From Gammaproteobacteria bacterium (GTDB taxonomy: Bacteria; Gemmatimonadota; Gemmatimonadetes; Longimicrobiales; Gaopeijiaceae), in the NCBI GenBank assembly GCA_009843625.1, contig VYDD01000240.1:1-10156 (forward strand): DNA of 10,156 nt, in the 5' to 3' direction. Made by a program: the position numbers and the translations under genes. Below the pieces are notes generated by a model. The model made no database searches, was not told the DNA's origin, and worked only from the letters and a program-made list of their open reading frames with translations. Positions 7,204 to 10,156 of this stretch are shown piece by piece (position 1 is the first letter of the stretch; every line of letters begins with the position of its first letter).

Positions 7204-8010
7204 ATGCAAGGATGCATCGCCAACCCGATATCCGCCCGGCTGGCCGTCCCGCTGGTCATCGCGGCAGTTCTGGGTCTCCCCGGGTCCGTGTCCGCGCAGG
7301 AGCCGGAGTCCGAGGACGCACGGGTGACCATCATGGGCGTCGTCTACGACGTCGTGACCGGTACCGCAATTCCAACCGCCGCCGTCTCGCTCGAGAACGG
7401 CCGCCGGGGGGTGCTCACCGACGATCAGGGCGTCTTCCGGCTGGAGGATGTCGAAGCCGGACCCCAACTGCTCGTGGTCACCCAGTTCGGATACCAGAAG
7501 AGGGCGATCGCCGCCACCGTCACCCCCGAGTCGAGCGGAATGATGCAGGTGGCGCTCACGCCCCGCCCCATCATGCTCGCGGGCGTGACCGCGACGGTCG
7601 AGAACGTAACGGAGATGGAAGCGCGCCTGCGCTTCCGCCGGAGGGCCGCGGGTTTCTCCACCCAGGCCTACGACCGGCAGGAGCTGTTTCGCGCGATGAG
7701 CGGTACCCCGCTGGACTTCCTCAATCAGCGCACCATGGTGCGCATCGTGACCTGTCCCGCCGGGACAATGAGCAGCCGATGCGTATATCGGCGAGGATTC
7801 GCCATCGAACCCTGGGTCTATGTGGACGAGGCGCTCGCATGGGGAGGGCTTGACGAGCTGGAGACCTATCCCGTCTCGGACATCTATCTGATGGAAGTCT
7901 TCTCCTGGGGCTCCGAGATCCGGATCTACACCAATCAGTTCATGGAGCAGATGGCCCGCAAGCCGATCATGCCGATTCCGCTCAACCTCTGGACCCGGCC
8001 GGCGCGGTGA
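7204..8010 (+). CDS. Secreted carboxypeptidase-regulatory-like protein with degenerate plug domain, no barrel
   Basis: A 268-residue exported protein. The signal peptide (ARLAVPLVIAAVLGLPGSVSAQ) cleaves near residue 31. Residues about 41-120 form a carboxypeptidase-regulatory-like beta-sandwich: VTIMGVVYDVVTGTAIPTAAVSL, then TDDQGVFRLEDVEAGPQ and QFGYQKRAI, the same module that opens the susC product. After an Arg-rich stretch (RLRFRRRAAGFST, 141-153) comes a weak plug-like segment with EPWVYVDEAL (202-211), DIYLMEVFSWGSEIRIYTN (226-244) and a possible disulfide Cys184/Cys193. There is no beta-barrel, so it cannot be a transporter itself. I know this layout as a common unnamed family in Gemmatimonadota. 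The ATG at 7204 is preferred because the signal peptide begins there; an in-frame GTG at 7141 would add 21 atypical residues. The Shine-Dalgarno is weak (ACAGG). It lies 99 bases after the amidase and 31 before the amidohydrolase. Confidence 0.8.
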   Translation: MQGCIANPISARLAVPLVIAAVLGLPGSVSAQEPESEDARVTIMGVVYDVVTGTAIPTAAVSLENGRRGVLTDDQGVFRLEDVEAGPQLLVVTQFGYQKRAIAATVTPESSGMMQVALTPRPIMLAGVTATVENVTEMEARLRFRRRAAGFSTQAYDRQELFRAMSGTPLDFLNQRTMVRIVTCPAGTMSSRCVYRRGFAIEPWVYVDEALAWGGLDELETYPVSDIYLMEVFSWGSEIRIYTNQFMEQMARKPIMPIPLNLWTRPAR

Positions 8011-8041
8011 AACGAAATGTCCATCCAGATGTGAGGTTCGC

Positions 8042-9322
8042 ATGAACGCGAGAAACAAGTTGCCTGGAGCGCCGATCCTGTCCCCGGCATTCGCCCTGGC
8101 CCTGGTACTGGCCGCGTGCGCGGATGCGCCCGAGCCCGGAAGTTCCGACGCCGTGGTCTTCGAAGGCGCGCGCGTGATCGTCGGCGACGGGGGAGTGATC
8201 GAGGACGCCGTCTTCGTCGTGGAGGACGGCCGCTTTACGGCGGTCGGCGCGGCGGGGGAAGTGGAGGGGCCCGCGGGGGCCGCCCACATGGACCTCGGCG
8301 GCAAGACGGTCATGCCGGCGATCGTGAACGCGCACATCCACCTGGCTTCCGACCGCGAGACCCGCACCGACCAGCTGCAGCACTACGCGTACTACGGCCA
8401 GTCGATGGTGGTGAGCCTGGGGACGGAAGATGGGAGCGTCGGCTTACAGATGCGCGGCGAAGTGGTGCCCGATGGCGCCCGCTCGCAGAGCGCGGGACGG
8501 GGCATCACCTCACCGGAGCCCGGCCGCACGGAGATTCCGCATTGGGTGACCACCGAGGAGGAGGCTCGCGCGGCCGTGCGGGAGTTGGCCGCCGCCCAGG
8601 TGGACATCGTCAAGATCTGGGTGGACGACCGGAGCGGCCAGTACGAGCGGCTCTCCTCCGAGCTCTATGGTGCGGTCATCGACGAGGCGCACGCCAACGG
8701 CCTGCGCGTGACCGCCCACGTCTTCACGCTCGAGGACGCGAAGGGGCTGCTGCGGGCCGGCGTGGACGCCTTCGCGCACGGCATCCGGGACATGGACGTC
8801 GACGACGAACTGGTCGCGCTCTGGCAGGAACGCCCGAACGTAGTGCTGGTCCCCAACCTGCCCGCGCCCGGGGTGGCGGAGGACATGGGCTGGCTGGCGG
8901 GGTCGGTGCCTGCGCCCCAGGTCGAGCTCATGCAGACCAACTCGTTCGACCGGCCGGAACTCCAGGACTTCTTCGGCATCCAGGCGCGCAACCTGGACCG
9001 CCTCAGCCAGGAGGGCATCACCATCTCCTTCGGCACCGACGGCAGCTCGCCCTGGGCAGCGCACCAGGAGCTGGCCGACATGGTGCGGAGCGGGATGAGC
9101 CCGGCGGACGTGATCGTGGCGGCCACCAGCGCCTCCGCGGAGTTCGTGGGCGCGGATGATCTGGGGACGGTCGAAGCCGGCAAGAGCGCCGACTTCATCG
9201 TGCTCGACGCGAACCCGCTGGACGAGATCACCAACACGCGCGCGATCGACGCGGTGTACCTGCGCGGGACGGCGATGAACCGCGACGGGCTGGGCGCGCG
9301 CTTCCGGGGGACGGGTCAGTAG
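8042..9322 (+). CDS. Lipoprotein metal-dependent amidohydrolase (imidazolonepropionase / Xaa-Pro dipeptidase-like)
   Basis: A 426-residue amidohydrolase-superfamily enzyme, predicted to hydrolyse C-N bonds. Metal ligands are in the expected order: His98 and His100 (VNAHIHLAS), Lys191 (VDIVKIWVDD, the likely carboxylated bridging lysine), His226 (VTAHVF), His246 (FAHGIRD) and Asp333 (FGTDGSS). The N- and C-terminal segments (VVFEGARVIVGDGGVIEDAV, and GTVEAGKSADFIVLDANPL) make the small beta domain of the family. This binuclear HxH-K-H-H-D pattern belongs to the imidazolonepropionase-related group, whose characterised exported members are often prolidases or acyl-amino-acid/dipeptide hydrolases. 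The N-terminus is a lipoprotein signal with LVLAAC, Cys26. The ATG at 8042 has a modest GTGAGG site six bases upstream. It follows the previous gene by 31 bases, implying cotranscription. Substrate unknown; cyclic amides and dipeptides both remain possible. Confidence 0.9.
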   Translation: MNARNKLPGAPILSPAFALALVLAACADAPEPGSSDAVVFEGARVIVGDGGVIEDAVFVVEDGRFTAVGAAGEVEGPAGAAHMDLGGKTVMPAIVNAHIHLASDRETRTDQLQHYAYYGQSMVVSLGTEDGSVGLQMRGEVVPDGARSQSAGRGITSPEPGRTEIPHWVTTEEEARAAVRELAAAQVDIVKIWVDDRSGQYERLSSELYGAVIDEAHANGLRVTAHVFTLEDAKGLLRAGVDAFAHGIRDMDVDDELVALWQERPNVVLVPNLPAPGVAEDMGWLAGSVPAPQVELMQTNSFDRPELQDFFGIQARNLDRLSQEGITISFGTDGSSPWAAHQELADMVRSGMSPADVIVAATSASAEFVGADDLGTVEAGKSADFIVLDANPLDEITNTRAIDAVYLRGTAMNRDGLGARFRGTGQ

Positions 9323-9332
9323 CGACCGACCT

Positions 9333-9355
9333 CGAGGGAGCCTGTTCGCTCCTCG
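9333..9355 (+). other. Hairpin just after the amidohydrolase gene
   Basis: CGAGGGAGC (9333-9341) pairs with GCTCCTCG (9348-9355), an eight-bp stem with one bulged G and a six-base loop. It starts 10 bases after the amidohydrolase stop. No T-run follows, and it lies inside a stretch that reads like coding sequence in frame 1, so a terminator role is doubtful. Confidence 0.2.
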
Positions 9356-9447
9356 CGGGCGCGCTCTCCGGCGGGGCCCGGCGCGAGATTCTGCGCGCCT
9401 GCTCGCCGGATGGGGGCGCGAAGGGGCTCCAGCGGCTGCGCGCCGGG

Positions 9448-10156
9448 ATGCGCGCGCATGTTTTCCGGGGGCGTTTCGCCCCGCTCGTGCTGGACGGCTT
9501 CGTGCGCGACTTCGACGTGCGCACCCGTGAGGAGGGATTCCACGTCCTCCATTCGTGGAACCATCGGGAGCACCTCTTCACCCGCGAGAACACCCCGGTG
9601 CTCATGCTGGACCGCTTCGCCGAGGAATGGTCGCCGGCGCGCGCCACCCCGCGTGTCCAGGCGCTGCTGCTGGACCACTACTTCTTCTACGTGCTGGCGG
9701 TCATGGCCATGAGGGCGTGGGACGAAGGCGATCCGAACGAGAATCTGGACCGCGTCACCGGGCTGCTTCGCCACCTGCAGGGTCCCCACGGGAGCGGGCA
9801 CCAGTTCGTCGCGCGCGCCGAGACCCTGATCCTGATGGCCATCTCCCACTTCCATCCCGACGAGAGCGCCTATCCGCGTCTGCTGGAGAAGATCCGCACC
9901 CTGGACCGCGCCCACCGGGTGCACTTCGCGCTGGCCGAGGCCGCGATCCTGGGAAGCCATCTGCGCTGGGGGTTCGCGGTGCTCTACCGGCGCGATCTCG
10001 GGCGCATGCGGAGCGACAACGTCGGCGACTACCCGTGGCTGCTCTTCTCGGTCGCGACGCTCATGGAGGAATACGTCCGGTTGCGGGGGGAGGACGGGGG
10101 GAGCCGGTCGGGGCGAGCCGATCGGCGCGCCCGCGTCCTCGAGGGCCTCATCGACG
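9448..10156 (+). CDS. Unrecognised helical protein, 3' end beyond window, start uncertain
   Basis: Frame 1 is open to the right edge. The first ATG, GTG or TTG after the in-frame stop at 9157 is the ATG at 9448, giving at least 236 residues. I do not recognise the family. The translation is rich in predicted helix, aromatic and histidine residues: HYFFYVLAVMAMRAWDEGDP, HSWNHREHLF, QGPHGSGHQFVARAE, AISHFHPDES and RVHFALAEAAILGSHLRWGF. There is no signal peptide, and the alternating helices suggest a soluble alpha-helical protein with perhaps one buried helix. The codon pattern (G/C at nearly every third position) extends upstream to about 9322, directly after the amidohydrolase stop, reading ATDLEGACSLLAGALSGGAR. 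The true start is therefore probably earlier than 9448 and uses a non-standard codon, or a base is wrong there. Same strand and tight spacing suggest it belongs to the preceding unit. Function not assigned. Confidence 0.7.
   Translation, partial: MRAHVFRGRFAPLVLDGFVRDFDVRTREEGFHVLHSWNHREHLFTRENTPVLMLDRFAEEWSPARATPRVQALLLDHYFFYVLAVMAMRAWDEGDPNENLDRVTGLLRHLQGPHGSGHQFVARAETLILMAISHFHPDESAYPRLLEKIRTLDRAHRVHFALAEAAILGSHLRWGFAVLYRRDLGRMRSDNVGDYPWLLFSVATLMEEYVRLRGEDGGSRSGRADRRARVLEGLID

Noticed and set aside
7204..8010. Possible truncated or decayed TonB-dependent receptor (pseudogene)
   Set aside because: It has its own signal peptide, an intact frame and a clean stop, and the next gene starts 31 bases later with no barrel remnant in any frame, so it is an intact small protein.
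5608..8367. Long minus-strand open frame continuing upstream of the thioesterase, opposite the amidase and plug-like genes
   Set aside because: The thioesterase fold begins at the ATG at 5607. The upstream extension has no recognisable domain and overlaps well-supported + strand genes.
9316..9960. Minus-strand open frame of 214 codons opposite the last gene
   Set aside because: Low-complexity composition and no signature. The plus strand in the same place has a better codon pattern and a helical protein-like translation continuing to the edge.

Overview
The window looks like chromosome of a very GC-rich, Gram-negative bacterium with an outer membrane. It carries a SusC/SusD pair, two lipoproteins, a Tat-exported hydrolase and two small 'orphan plug' proteins that resemble the start of a TonB-dependent receptor without a barrel. 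That combination, the nearly pure G/C third codon positions and the protein style fit Gemmatimonadota best. This is an inference from recognition, not from a marker gene. No rRNA, tRNA, mobile element, CRISPR array or integrase is visible.

Layout. (1) Positions 1-480, + strand: the 3' part of a small lipoprotein ending in a TonB-plug-like fold. It converges on the next block across a strong hairpin (515-553). (2) Positions 620-4924, - strand: a two-gene operon, susC (GTG start at 4924) followed by susD (ATG at 1936). It has a good sigma70-like promoter (5012-5041) and three tandem 11-bp units (4966-4998) in the leader just downstream of it. (3) Positions 5131-5607, - strand: a hotdog acyl-CoA thioesterase. 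(4) From 5761, + strand, divergent from the thioesterase: a Tat-signal M20-type N-carbamoylase/amidase, a secreted carboxypeptidase-regulatory plus degenerate-plug protein, a lipoprotein metal amidohydrolase, and a large unrecognised helical protein that runs off the right edge. The four + genes are closely spaced and could be one transcript.

Working model (inference). The SusC/SusD pair imports a small organic compound, possibly a peptide or amide. Two extracytoplasmic metallohydrolases, one Tat-exported and one lipid-anchored, cleave amide, ureido or dipeptide bonds outside the cytoplasm. The substrate cannot be read from the sequence. The thioesterase is probably an unrelated housekeeping gene. 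The points most worth following are the orphan-plug proteins, the Tat-exported member of a normally cytoplasmic carbamoylase family next to a lipoprotein amidohydrolase, the 11-bp triplet at the susC promoter, and the missing start codon of the last gene.
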